Assembly (NCBI GenBank): GCA_037903475.1
Contig: JBAJFG010000563.1
Location: 682,001 to 746,000 of the forward strand
DNA length: 64,000 nt
From: Ancylostoma caninum
Lineage: Eukaryota; Nematoda; Chromadorea; Rhabditida; Ancylostomatidae
Reading direction: 5' to 3'
This document shows, piece after piece, positions 24,330-37,900 of the stretch. Positions within the stretch are counted from its first letter, which is position 1; the number at the start of each line of letters is the position of its first letter. The translations under genes and the position numbers were made by a program. The notes beneath the pieces are model-generated. The model was not told where the DNA came from. It worked only from the letters and a program-made list of their open reading frames with translations, and searched no databases.

Positions 24330-25640
24330 ATTGGTTGATTGTTTGCAGCCGAATGCTGCGGAGCGGCCGTTGCGTCGCGGTCAACGCGGCAAGTCGCGGA
24401 GAGAGCGCGAAGGCCTGTACGAGTTGCTCGTCACTAATTTAGATAAGGCGAGAGCAGCAATTAGCTGCTGCTTCAAAGCGAGCGTGGCCGACACTGACAT
24501 GGACCGAAACTGCAAACTTGCGCACGCTGAAAATGGACGCCTCGGGGTTATTCGATGTGCTGAACACGAATTTCGCATTCGAATTGCATCTCGAAGTCAC
24601 CTTGTACGGTATGACCAGGTGGAATTTATTGCATTCCTCAGGATCTTATGAAACTTTACAAAAATGGGTGATTTAGTCAATGTTTAATTCCTTGTGAGGA
24701 TCTTTTCTTCGATTTTTTATTTATGCCACAAGCAACAGTATGTATACTGTACTGGCGTAGCTCTAAAATTACATTCCAGATCTTGCCCCTCTTACTAATA
24801 TTTGTATAAATTTTTGAAGCTAAGTTCATGCAATTTTTTGAATTGTGTTGCTCATTTTTCGGAAAACTGTGATACCTTGATTTTGAGCTCGGATGCATAG
24901 AAAGATTGCGAATTTCCTTTTGAAATCAAGAAGAAACAGATGGAAGTTTACTTGAAATACCATACATATGCACTTTTGGATAACGTCCGTTGTTAATTGG
25001 ATTAGGACATTTTTTGCTTGTTTTCCATTCGCATTATATTCTATTATATTACAATTTCCTTGGAGTGACTGGATATGATGTCTTTGCCGTTCTCAGTATG
25101 ACCTGTGCTAACATCTAAGGACTTGTCGTCGCCCTAAGGATATGCCATCTTGTTTCGGGAAGTTCCTTAGGGAAAATCTGCCAACACTGCGTAATTGGGG
25201 TCACAACACGCACTAACACTTTGGGAAAAGTAGTTGTTGAATCAATAAAAAAATTGAACATCATACCAAGAGATATTCCCATTCCCAACTTCGTGAGAAA
25301 AAGGGACGGCGGTAATTCTTTAAAAGGACTACAAACTCACCCTTGAAATCCAGATCTTAAAAAAATCTAGATTATCAAAGGGAACAGCCCATTTTCAAAG
25401 TTCCATAAGATCCTGAGAAATAGTTACTTCAGTCTATCCATTGTAGCCCCGAAAAATGAAAAAATTCGTGCTCAGCACGTCCAGTAACCTCTAGGTGCAA
25501 ATTTACAGCTACTTGCTGCCTATGAGCTAGGAGAGCTCGTCCACATTTCTTCGCGCTCCCGCCCTATCGGCGGCAGCGCACGCACCGCAGCCGTCCCGCG
25601 TCCCCACCCTATAATTACTGTAGGCTTACTGTAGGGTCCA
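24330..25640. mobile_element. Large imperfect inverted-repeat element
   Basis: About 24330-24670 and about 25380-25640 are imperfect inverted copies. The clearest pairs are CAGGATCTTATGAAACTTT (24640-24658) with the reverse of AAAGTTCCATAAGATCCTG, and GTGCTGAACACGAATTT with the reverse of AAATTCGTGCTCAGCAC. The central ~700 bp is A/T-rich and non-coding. The 106-codon open frame at 24331-24651 lies in the left arm and is explained by it. Confidence 0.55.
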
Positions 25641-25807
25641 AATGGTCACGCAGCCGCCCATCTATGTTTAGCATTCGATACGTATTCCTCTGGGTCACGA
25701 AGGCGAGACATTTGTCGCAAATCGGAGCTGCGAAGCCCGGCCTGATATTGGGTACGCCGGGTGTACCTCAAAAGACAACGCTCGAGCGCTCTGTGTATGG
25801 TACGTAG

Positions 25808-25848
25808 CGTCTTCGACGTGGCCGCAGTGTCCGCCCACGTCGAAGACG
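25808..25848. repeat. Perfect 14-bp hairpin
   Basis: CGTCTTCGACGTGG (25808-25821) is exactly inverted at 25835-25848, with a 13-nt spacer. It is probably the tip or end of an unidentified MITE. Confidence 0.7.
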
Positions 25849-25849
25849 A

Positions 25850-26944
25850 TAATTAAATAGTAAAAGAAAAAGATCGGTTAAACGTAGAATAACATTTGCA
25901 TCTATCATCATGTTCTCTAAATAACCATGATGACACACTTTAAATATGGATAATCAGTAAACAAACAGAGGAAATATCGAATTTCAGTGAATTCCAAAAG
26001 GATTCATGTCAACATTAGCTGATACCGTCTTTGCAAGTATGCACAACACAAGGATGACCGGATATTTGGGCAATTAACGCTTGGTTAAGTAAAGTAAGCT
26101 CCTATAAGGAGCTATAAATATGTAAGTTATGTTAAACCGCTATATCGTGACACAATCACAATAGCACAATCACTGCTCCACTCCAAAATAAATAAATCTT
26201 TATCACAGATATTACACAAAAAACGACGTATCTTTCCCTAAATCACAGTTAATCATGAGCACTTCATAAACATATGTGGAAACTATAAACGAACCATAGA
26301 ATGGTATGGTCTCACAGTAATGACTTTGCTGCTAAGAACTAGCGGAAGGACCGCAGTAGATGGCAGAGGGACCGAAAAAATTACCTGTTCGCCGTTTTTC
26401 AAGGCTATTACTGTAGTTTTCTAGAGCTGCCGCTGTTCTTATACACAAGTGCTGCGGTCCTTCAGCATCTTATTATCTCTGGCTCCCACTTATTAACCGC
26501 ACACTACCTCTTTCCGGAGCAATATTATTGGAACTAAGTCTGAATAAAGGGGTCTACAGCTAATGGTACTAATGCAGTTTGCTCAGAAGCGATTATTTGA
26601 CCTCAAAGTAGATATTACTTGGAACAAATCACAAGTAAGCACAATCCATAATCATGTCTGGCCTTGCTGGAGCCAAATCCATAACCTAAGCGCTCCTGCA
26701 CCAGTACAACGAATCTATATATGGGCAGAACTAAACTAAGTAATCTCCAACAACCACATGAAATTCGTATGGAATAAATGACGAGGTAGCCATTTCAGTG
26801 AATGCAATTATGAGATTGTGGAGCCTTGAATCACCGGAGAAAAAGAAATCAATTCGAACATCATCCGCCTAGAAATCTGGGAAAGGAATGCCATGCAGGA
26901 GGCTCCACAAGAATTTCAAAAATAATTCAACTTCATTTCATCTC
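25850..26944. other. Gap between the repeats and the FAD synthase 3' end
   Basis: No gene is recognised. GGAAGGACCGCAG at 26344-26356 and TGCGGTCCTTC at 26453-26463 form a loose inverted pair about 120 bp across that may be a small MITE. No AATAAA for the minus-strand gene is evident within a few hundred bases of its stop. Confidence 0.4.
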
Positions 26945-29900
26945 CTAAATGCACGATCGTCCATTCCGCTCCATATCACCATCTTCCAGAGTAAATGCAG
27001 GCATATATCTGAATATGGGAGTGTGGAGACATAGTGGGATCAGAGCGCACTTTTGTGACCATTGCAGAAGATGTATCTTTAGTTACATGCTCTACACTAC
27101 ATTCTAATATCAGGTGCCATATTTTAATACCTGCATTATGTCAGAATAATATTATATAACATATAGTACTATATCTACTGAAATAATATCATAAATGATT
27201 TGTCTATTTTAAAATATTTGACCTTCTTGTACCAATTCATTCTTTTTTTTTAAATAATATTATAGAAAAGTATTAATAATATGGTTTCCCTCTACAGTCT
27301 CCTTGAAAAAATGCAGCTAGTAACCACCCACCTGACAGTTCCATCCTTCCCAACAGATTTGAGCAACGGGTTTCGCACAGTTGTACTTCGACCACCTAAC
27401 GAGGTGTAACCCATATCGTATAGAGAGCAGTATGGAATACACAGTCCACGTAACGTTGCCCAGACATCTCTGTAGGACCAGGATAATATCGGGCAAACTC
27501 GTAGGACCCTTGGCCAATCTTCATCTGTCCATTGCACAGCGGATCTTACAAAAATTTGATATGGACAGAGGGAGGGAGCTAACAATGCCCCAGAGGAAAA
27601 TCCAGATAATGAGTCCTCACTTCATGTATTTCCCACGCGGATCGGTTGCTCTGCTACCCATGAACACAGCGACTATGTTAGGCTGCTCATCCTTTAACAA
27701 CGCCAGTCCTGTCTTTAAAGGACCAGGATATTCTGTCACAACTATATTGTACCTGCAACAGATATTTCTAAATTTGCGAATCGTATTACCACATTTCCAC
27801 TCATACAATGGCAGTTGCTAGCAATAGAGTTTGTGATGAGAGGGGAGAGTGCCATAATGGGCGTGGCTTGTCAAAGAGGGACGTTGTAAACCGAAAACGT
27901 GTGAATAAAATTTATCACATGGTGGAACTTTGCAAGGCAAATGCTTAGATATAAAAAAGCTGAAATAAAGAGTTAAAAATAGACAGATTTACAAACACTA
28001 CCTTTTAGCTACATCTATGATGAATTGGGTTGCTTCAGGGAATTGATCCTCACACAAGATATGAAAACCTTGCATTGGTACATCGGCACCATATTTTCTG
28101 CAGAAAAAAGACAACAAAATTAAATGGAGTAGAGCAGCCCTGATGTATGTCACAATGACACTCACTCATCAATAGCCAGCCGTAGCATGTGAAGAAGAAC
28201 AGTACAGTCCTTGCCCCCGTTGAAAGACAATGTAATTTGTTCTAATCTGCAAATAATTTCATGAAAATAATAAGATAATCTGATAATATTCTCTTTTTGT
28301 CTTGTTAATTACTGTCGGTATCAAGCACATCATCTATGATGTAACAAATAAATAAATAATCTGAGGTGGACAGATGATCTAAAATGACGTACGGATACTC
28401 TTCCACTATTTTTCGCACAATATCCAGTGCTTCATCAAGCTTTGCAACAAAAGTGGGGTTTTTAGCCAATTCGCGTTCCCGGAAGCTGTGGAATTTAGTG
28501 ACAGTATCAATCCAAGGCTCGCTGTCATAGTGAACAATAGTCCCTGAAAAGAAGGCAGCGAGATTCAAGTACAGCAAGGAAACGAGATAAGGTGAAGAAG
28601 CGGGAATTAGGTGCTGTGAGTACCTAAGTAATGTTGCAAAAGAAATTCTAGAATTACCGCTGTAGAGCCAAACATCCCCGGTGTCACGAAGAATAATCTC
28701 ACCTTCCAGAAGCTTCAGGATATCCTGTACAACTGCTTGTCCCGACTCATTAGATTCACTTTCCACAATTAATTTTGTTTTGAAGAAACTAGAAAACATG
28801 GCCGATGAAAGCTTGCATGAAAAGCCAAAAAGGCCTTGCTGACCTGTTCTTCATGATCGGATATGATCCAATTTCCACAACATCTTCGAAGTTTGAAGCT
28901 ATTCTCGTCAATTTCTCAGCAAACTTCAATTCATCCTCCGTGGTGTACAGGGTTTTGGAGAACAATGGCTTCACTTCAGACGATGGGAAAAGTTGATCCT
29001 GTAAAAGCTCGACTCCGAAAAGGTGGACGAATTCACAACGTAAATTAAGAAACGACAAATGCTCTATAAGATTACATATATAAAAGAAAATGCAAATATC
29101 TGCTGTCCAGCTTCCAATAAAAATTTGCATAGCAATTATATGTGTATACTAAATGAAAAGTGATTAATTTTACAAACAATGAATTATCCTTACCATGTTT
29201 CCGGGCGACACAAATGACTAGCCGAATTGATGTGATTGAATGGATTCAAGAGGTTAAGAGAGACTAAGAGAGAATGAGAGATTCCAAAGTGCATGCTGGA
29301 CTTTCTCACATATTCATTTAGAAACAAGCGCAGTTTTTCTTTTCATTGCAGACAAGTTCTCTGCGCAGATTGGGCGATAGCAATGAATATTGAAACAATG
29401 AACAAATTCAACCGATCAACGATAAACTCTGAGTCATTCCTACCAAGCCAGAGGATTGCTTCCGCGTTTTGATCAATGCCATTAGAAATCCTCTAATGAA
29501 AAAGACCTGATCTACAGCACTGTGAAAGAGTTAATTTAATAGAAAGCCGAGATAACTGTCTTTCGGGTAGAAGTCCAGCGAGAAATATAGTGATTGAGAA
29601 CAACACAAAGTATAGTCTGCGGCTGTGTCACCTGGTTGTTGCGCTGTCGACCATGTCTATATCTACTCTAGCAATGAATATTCACACAATGTATGCTTTT
29701 TCATATGGAAACCACCTTCAAGTGAATAGCTTCAAATGCATATTCAAGTAATTCTAAAACACACACATTTTAGCTACTCTATCATGTGTAAAATACCAAA
29801 CAGTGTGTAACAGAGTACTGACTCGTATTGACTTGTAAGAGTGCTGACAATTTTGATATTATCATAAGTCTTTAAAACTAATCGTCATAAAATATGTAGC

Positions 29901-32151
29901 AACAAGTTAATGAAAATAGACTATTACAATTTTTCTGCCTATTTTATAGAGCAAGTTTTTTTTTGTTTGAAAAGTCTGGCCACCCATTATTGCTGAGAGA
30001 GAGGGAGGCCTACTTTCACTTATGGCGCTTTTCCGAATTGTGAGTTTCAGGCGAACAAACTTCTTAAGCGTTCTCTGATCCGAATGTGAAGTCCTAATTC
30101 GTTATTTGATGACGGTAGCTCATTGCATACTTCGGAGGCACACTTAACTGATTTTTATCACAGTAAACGAAGGAATGACGAGACGACGGGACAGATGGGT
30201 TGCATAGATTCCTGCCAGGAATTACCGATAAGACAGAGGTGGGTGGAGAAGAAGTGGCGCCTTCCTTCCACTCATCCTCAGAATGGTTCGTCGGAATTTC
30301 CAAAAATACATCAAGGAATATTCAAAGTTTAGTTTTAGCTCATTTTCCAACTCTTATTTTTAATAAAATGTTTTGAACACTTTTCAGTGAATTGAAGTTC
30401 GAATTGGTATCTTTAGTAATTTTACTTTTCCGGTTCCCAGAGTGGCAGAGACCCCAGTTCTTCCGCACCCCTATCCTCTGGCAGGGCATCTCTGCGTCCG
30501 CAACTGCGAAACTTGAAGGCTAACAAAGGCACTGCCCGGGCATGGGTATAAGCTGTTTCTAGACCAATACAACTATTCACCTTCAATTCCATAAACGCAC
30601 GTTCGCAGAATCTTGGCACACCGGGCAACGAAATAACGTTGTTCAGTCGCACTACTGGGAAGCTTGAAGGCTTTCCGTTAGATAAACGTGCTCCCCACAG
30701 CAGCTGCGCAGAAGACGGGATCTAAAGAAAACAAAATGCAGAATGAAAATGACCGACATTCACATAACATCTATGTTCCCACCTACCGTGCTTAGTTTAT
30801 CGACAAATAAGTCGCGATCACTTGACAATCCTCCTGGAGGAAAATATTTCTCTATTGCAGCGACTATTTCTGGAGACTTGTGCAATGAATCGTTGAAGGC
30901 CTGAGCCAATCCTGAAAATCACAACGGTCAGCTACGAGACGGATGAAGATGGTGGAATGGAAGCACTTTCGAAGTTCTACCAATGTATGTCTTGTCATCA
31001 TGCGTCGGTCCTACGCCTCCGGTGGTGAATACATAATCGAAGCGTTCACTGAAGGCACGTATTTCATCACTGATTTCATCTACATTGTCGCCGATAGCAG
31101 AAATCTGAAGAAATTTATGTACTGTACCAACTTGGAACATCACCAACGACTTGGAATATTCATATTACAAAAGAAGAAACTATTAAAAGGTAAGAAGGCC
31201 CAATTACGTTTTTTTTTCGTTTAATAGCATGCCCTCCTCTCTCAACAGCTAAAGGAGAATTCAGAGGTCGAAGACTGCTCGAACATTCTCACTATTGATT
31301 TGGACATGCTAAAACACGGAGGAACAGAATTGAATGAGAATGAGAACGGTCACATCAATGAAACATGTGGATGCGCAGACAATTAGAGCGTAGCGCGTGC
31401 TGCCAGCCTCAATCACTGAAGTCTGTTGTGCTAATGGCTGCTCTCATGGCTTCGGCAGTCACAAAATCATCAAACGAACACCAGATAAGATGTCGTGAAA
31501 CCACTACCAACCGTGACAAATCTTTCCAGCTTTTCAAATGGCTTTTTTTAATGGAATTCCTTTGATCTTACCTTTTTCACTTGAACACCCAATTCATGTA
31601 GTTTTCTAGAAATGAAGTGTGAATTCGTGTCCATAGTTGAGCCTTTGAGGATCTCATCACCGATGACTAAAATAATCAATAAAAATTTAACTGAGCCAAT
31701 GTTCAAGTCCTCATCAAAAATTTCAATCAGATCGTTGTTACATATTTCTGCTCAACCTCCATCTCGTGGAGCTGGAAAATTGGACAGCTTCATTCCCTCT
31801 CTAGATATTGATGCTTACAGATTTTGTAAGGACTTTTTGGTGTATAACGTCTTGGGTGAATGTCCAGCGAGCTAATGTCATCGTTGCTTACAACATCTCA
31901 ACAAACTAACTACCCACACAAATATACAACACGCGGGACTTTCAAAATTTTTATTAGAAAAATCATTTTTGGCAGTAGTAGTAGAGCTTATTTATAGCTA
32001 GTAGAAAATAAAAAAAACATTGTGGACATTTTTCGTAGCCCCAACAAACATAATGTACTAGATGCTTACCGATTAGACCTGCAGTGGGCCTCATTTCAGC
32101 ACGAGGCACCCGCAGACGTTGAATAGCCCTCCGAGATAGCACCCTTAACAT
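26945..32151 (-). CDS. FLAD1: FAD synthase (FLAD1-like)
   Basis: This enzyme adenylates FMN with ATP to give FAD. Exons, 5' to 3' on the minus strand: 32151-32070, 31666-31572, 31104-30981, 30911-30787, 30721-30581, 28998-28844, 28788-28703, 28543-28393, 28246-28166, 28097-28002, 27752-27621, 27544-27332, 27008-26945. All junctions are in phase, giving 514 residues, the usual animal FLAD1 length. The N-terminal MoaB/MoCF-like domain (about 20-190) has IGDEILKG and [11 protein letters not shown] (residues 86-96). The C-terminal PAPS-reductase-like FAD synthase domain has the PP-loop SFNGGKDC (about 327-334), GSRATDP, SYRDVW and [14 protein letters not shown]. The last exon, only 64 nt, encodes a MPAFTLED...ERNGR tail matching the family C-terminus; reading on past the exon 12 donor gives a false end at 27292. 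The first 20 residues are Arg-rich ([14 protein letters not shown]) and could be a mitochondrial presequence. The exon 12 acceptor ends AAG rather than CAG. Intron 5 is 1.6 kb. Confidence 0.92.
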
Positions 32152-34525
32152 AAGCGGAAGCTTGACTTGCAGCAGTTGTGATTAAGCTCCTGAAATTGAT
32201 TCTAAATGAAATCTCCACGCAGTTCTTTTAAAAAGTCGACATCTCGCTCTCCCAATTTTTTTTCAAACATCTGCCTATGAAAGTATCCAATCATTACCAT
32301 ATATGCATAAAAGAATTATGTCTCGCTACGCTATGCTGATCGTGCTTGTGGAATACAGTGGGATCCTATCGAGCTGTTAGCTATGGTGATCTTCAAAAAA
32401 TGTTTATAAGTGCTTCTCGTGGAAAGTTTTTAGTTTAGTAAGCATAGGCACTCAAACACAATATGCTGTCGAATGATATTAGTCGAAAATAAAGAGCTAC
32501 TGAAATCCAAAAACCAAATAAATTAGTCATGCACTTGTACTACTGAAGTCATCAATGTTGGTGCGAAATTAATTGCTGAAACGAGCACTCCAATTCAAAG
32601 TGTTATAACTTGGTTTAAACACAACTGTCTTCATCAATTAAATGTCCGTTTGATTCGATAAACCTTCCCTAACGATCTAATGAAAACGTTATGCTTCTAC
32701 AATGAAAAATAAGATCGCAAAAAGCTAGATCAGAAGCCTGCTGCTGTTGCAGGTTTGTATCTGGGACTCTGGAAAAGTGATATTCAGTAAGGGAAAGGAC
32801 TGGGGAATGAGGACAATGAATGAGAACCTCGATGCCTTACTGCGCCAGGTTTTAAAGTGTAAATTTTCAAGAGGCTCAGCACTACCCTGGAGCAGAGGAA
32901 AACCTGGTTCTGTTCACCACTGCCAACCACAACTATAGCAGATTTTAGGGCATCAACACGAAATTACAATGCTAGAACTCTGCTGTCAACGCTTCACTAG
33001 ATTGAAGAAGGCTGCAGTCAATCACACCCTTACTGCATCACCAAACTCCTGGCACACTTGCTTAGGAAGATCTGGTTTAATAAAACTTAGAAGTGGGAAA
33101 ACGTCTCTACCCATACCCATTTGCATCTCTTGTTATTGTACAGAAAACGAGCTTCACCTGCAATAACTACATGGTCTAGAAGTAAGCCGTTTTTTTGGCA
33201 CAAAAGATTAAGTCAGGAAAGATGTCAAACCAGGTAAGACGCTGGTCATCTGTCGGATCGTGTGGTGTTCATGCCCGCATGCTTCTTACCCTGTTTGTTG
33301 AAGTCAGATGTTCTGAAACTGTAGTATAGTGAGCGCCCATCCCTGCTCTCATCGTCCAGAAGGTAAGATCCGGGTTAGGTAGCACGGATGTCCTCAACGC
33401 CTGATCGTCAAGCGACATCCCACGACCACGACCATGGTTGCGTTGTAGTTTAAAATCGTAGGAATGAAAGTGCGCGAATCCCTAGCTCACTGTCCATTGG
33501 GAAGGCGGTCCCAAGGTAAAACAAATGCAGATTACCGGACACTTCTGGTTCAGAGTGATTGAGTTTGAAGTCATTAGCTACGATCACCCGAGAGTCGCGT
33601 CGACTCATTATTTGTTCGCGGCTCTACAAAGATAAACTGAAAAGAGCTAGCCAGAAGATCCAATCGGCTTTTGAAAAAGGAGGAAAAACCCTTTCAGGAG
33701 GTCACACAAGTTCGCTTGAAAATGTTTAAATTCCACAGAAGAGAGAAGTTTATTTGTGCATACCTCGAAACGGCAATTAATTTCGCACCAACTGATATTA
33801 CACTGTAAGTAGCAATAGGTTGAGAACACAAATCGACAGAAAAATGGGAAAAGAAAAAAAAACTTGGCAAGACGGAGAGAACCAATGTCACTTGTTTTGT
33901 ACGGATTTTTTTTCAACGGACGGAATATTGACTCGGAAGAGAAGAGAAAGCTTGCGGGATAATGCTGCCACCTGGCCTCATTAGGGATTGATGTAGGTGT
34001 GAGAAAGAGAGACAGTATATCACCATAATTACGCTGGCAATTTCATATTGGTGATAGATTGTGTCGTCAGGTTTAAGCCGCCGGCACAGTCCAACTAAAC
34101 TCAAAATTGATAACCGTCAGCAGGAAAAGAAAGAGAAATAGTGAGTAAGAAAGGAAAAAAGTATATAAGCAGAAAGAATGGAAACTTCCGTTCGAGTTTT
34201 TTTTTTCGGGAATTCCTGAGAAATATAGCAAGAAATTTCAGAGAAGGGCTGCGAAAAAAATTAGGACGACTGCACGCATGTGAGAGCAAAAACAAAAAAA
34301 ACACAGCAATTAATGTCCAACCTGGTTATTTTCCAACGAATCGCATGCTGATGCTACTCTTTGGATAATTTAATCAACTGCAATGGCGGTCATAAACCTA
34401 ACATTAAGTCATCCTAACTGAAACAGCACAGAAAAAACTAATATAAAGCAGAAATTCATCTCTAAAAATGTTACTGGAGATCAAACCTTCGGTTATGCAG
34501 CAACAGAGCGACATTAATAACAAGA
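32152..34525. other. Intergenic region between FAD synthase and the DCAF17-like gene
   Basis: The 5' flank of FAD synthase and the 3' flank of the next minus-strand gene meet here. No exon is recognised. A GC-richer, repeat-like block lies at about 33220-33500 but I could not find its termini. No tRNA cloverleaf is visible. Confidence 0.4.
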
Positions 34526-34531
34526 TTTATT
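34526..34531 (-). terminator. Possible poly(A) signal of the DCAF17-like gene
   Basis: AATAAA occurs on the minus strand about 390 bp past the TGA at 34921. It is the first exact hexamer I noticed downstream; a closer variant signal is possible. Confidence 0.35.
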
Positions 34532-34920
34532 GCTACTTTGAAAATAGAAAGTATTTGCACGAAATCATCATTTCAGTTGCACATGAAATATTTAGCACAA
34601 CCTAAAAAAACAATTTACGTCACATCGTTTGAAGAGAGTGTAATTGAAAATTGATTGATGTGCTACCTACAGAAAGGAGACGTTTTCAACGAATCTTCTC
34701 ATGAAAGTATGGAAGAATGAACGAAAGGGAATTCTAAGTAGACTGCACAAAACAGAAACATTTCAAACCCGTAAAGCAAAAAATGGTAAAAGGCGTTATA
34801 ACTTCAACAATATCATGCTACAGAATTAGCATTTGCGGAGATCGCGATAACAAAAAAAAGAAACAAGCAAAGGAGCTAACAATTCTAAATACTAAATTTA
34901 CATAACCCGAAGGGATAGCT

Positions 34921-37900
34921 TCATCTGTCCAGTGCTCGCGCGGCACGCTGCTTTCGCCTTTGTTTGCGGCTTAGCGCAACTGGCGTATAATCGGGAATTG
35001 AGTCAACCTTAACATAGAGGGTCGATATGGACTTCAAACGACAGCAACTTACTGGTACATACAATAAGTTTGAGTTTAAAGTAAACTAGATCTAGCGAGG
35101 TTTACCTGCAGGCCGTTTCTTACGGCTGTGAGATCGTTCTTCTCAGCAAAGGCTGGTTAAGGGAAGGATGACGTGGGGACCAAGTGCTAGTTCTCAAGAA
35201 TAATGACGGGAAACTTTTAACAACAGCTAATACTCATCCACAAAAGGATGAGTGTTTCTACTGCTTCCTAGTAAAATTGCAAAACTGCGAGACGATAAAA
35301 CTCGATTCTATATTCACTACTAATTAGTAACTAATGAATCACAAAATCTCCAAGAACTTCAAAAATCGACAGGAAAATATAGAACAAACCTTAGCAACTT
35401 CAGATTGCCATTTTTTCGCATCTTCTTCTCGCAAGCAATACATCTCAGCAATGGTGTTTTTGCCATCATAACAGGTGAGCACCAATATTTCATCTTCGCC
35501 TACAAGCTCCACCCTCCTCAAAGCATCCTGGAAATCAAAAAAGTGCAAATATGTAACATGACTGGGTTAACAGGAGAAAAAAGAACCAAAAACTTACAAT
35601 GTCGACTTTCCTCACGGGAGTTATCTTATAAATCTCTCCAGTGACACCTCTGATACTAATTATAAGAGTGATCCAGTCTGGGTCTGGTTCAGCACCAATA
35701 GTGGTGCAGCCATCAACGTTAGCGACATCATACAGCGTCAACAAATGAATCAGATCAGCTCCGCCGTCATATGTGGACTTGATGACTCTCTGAGATTGGA
35801 ACATAATCCTGACACTAACAAGGATTTGAAAGAGAAATTTTAAAGAACGACTAACCACTGGCACGTTGTCCACGACTCTTATATTCACATTACTCCGAGA
35901 GGTTCTACCAAACCTCGTTGTCACAGAATCTCGGTATGTTGGTCCAGTTAGCCACCTTAACATTCCTTTCACAATTTTTGAATGTATTACAGAACTTAGC
36001 GATATAAACGACTCACTGCCCGTCAGTTGCCGAACGTCTCATAGGGAGAAGTGCCGTACGCCAACGGACGCGTACCTCACTGCGGTTCGGCTCCGCTATC
36101 ATACTGGAACAAAGATTATATCATGGCAAATGTATTGTATGCCTTTCTGAGCCCATTATATTAGGAAATTCGGGTCAATCGATGAATAACAGTGCCACCA
36201 GCTAATGGGATGCAATTGCCAAGGGGTTGCACCACGAGTAATGTAGTTTATGGGTGATTACTGGTTCCAAGGGGACGATCCACTCGCTCTCCTAGTGGAG
36301 AAGAAGCAACAACTTTTCTGTCCCGATTTTACTACACACTAATACGATCATTAAAACTAGTTTACCTAGAAACTTCATAGCAGGCCAGATGTATTCCTTC
36401 AAATCTCAAGAAATTTGACGAATCGTCTTTGCAGAGCATCATTGTTGAGCAGTCGATGGTTAAAGCAACACCCTGCTGTGGGCCAAGTAACCGCAGGTCA
36501 TGCAGGAAAGGCTTAAAAATGAAAGTAAATTAGCCGAAGTCAAAATGATCCTACGCATGTGTTGATTAGAGCACTTACCGCTTGATTGCTTGAAATTTCT
36601 CGCAGCACATAATTCTCTCGGAATGTTTGAGGCTCACAGAGTATCACCCTACAGCATCCACCAAAATACACCCCAGAAAAGTCGCCTTAACTCACATTTT
36701 ATGTATTCCTGAGGAAAAAGCCAACAAGTTAATATCCTACCCTTAATGTCCAGAAGCTTTTTTGGTTTCTTATTCAACTTCACATTGAAACCAATGAGTT
36801 CGCTCCCATTAGCACTTGACGCTGGATCATACACTTGGGTACAATGCTGCAAACATTTACCGAGCTTTATCTATTCACTAGCCATATTAACTGGAAAAGG
36901 AAACAGCACATGGGGAAAGTCTCATGAATCCATTCAACTAAACCTTTGGAAAAGTTAAAGACTGTTGAATGCCTATCACTCACCTCTCTATAGATTTCAT
37001 CAAAACTATACAGTGTAGTGCTGTGCGGCGAGGTGTTGAAGGTTACCAGAACATCATCTTCTAGTCCAGCGGCATAAACATTTTGAAAGTCCTTAACAAA
37101 ATCATATTCTACTGGAAAGATCCATCTGTTCTTAGATAGCTACAAATTCTGCAAAAAATAGGTGCACGTTAACAGCCCCGCAAGTTTCGTCATACTGACA
37201 ATGAAGGAACGAACGTTAAGAGCGAAATAAAACCATTAAAAAACACTCACTCAAGGACAGAATCTTTGCAATTTTGCGGATACCTTTCGACTAAGACATG
37301 ATTTCACCAGTCGAAGAAAAATTAAGGAGGTTAAGGAGTAAGGAAGTGCCTACATTTTTGTCCAGCTGAAGCAGAGCTTTGAATCTTGCCGGCTGAATTT
37401 CGAACACAGCTATGGAAGGACTTGACCCTGCTCGCTCCGATCCTAAAGAGACAAATGATCAGTTTCTGATGATTGACAAACTGTATCGACGATTTCTAGT
37501 CAAAAAAAGAACCAAGACGATGGACACGAGTGCAAGCTGGAGCGATACGAAGAAAAAGATTAGTTAGGCAAAAAGTTTGATAACATTTTGCTTACTTTAT
37601 CTTGATAGATCAATTTTGGATTTTATTTTGTATTTTTTTTTTCATGAAAAAGGAAAACTCACCATTTTCATGCCCTGGTAGAACTGCTCTACCCAACAGC
37701 CACACTTCAGAAAAAGCCTTATTCCAATGAATATGCCTAAAACGACAGTATCTGGTAATTCACAGAGACTGGACGTCAGAACTCGGCTTGAGAGCATTTT
37801 TAAACATACTTGAATTTGAATCGTCGAATAGGTAATTGAAACGTGTGCAAGCACTCCCCAGTCTGCAAATAGCAAAAACGAAGGCGACCAAGATTCGACA

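Noticed and set aside
24331..24651. A 106-codon plus-strand open frame with codon-like composition
   Set aside because: It lies in the left arm of the 24330-25640 inverted repeat and has no recognised motif or start/splice context.
27292..27331. C-terminal extension of FAD synthase into [18 protein letters not shown]
   Set aside because: It reads through a good donor (GTGGGT) and does not match the family tail; the exon at 27008-26945 does.
35836..35882. Possible 47-nt intron inside DCAF17-like exon 14
   Set aside because: GTTAGT and GTGTCAG flank it, but removing 47 nt breaks the frame, and the frame is open straight through.
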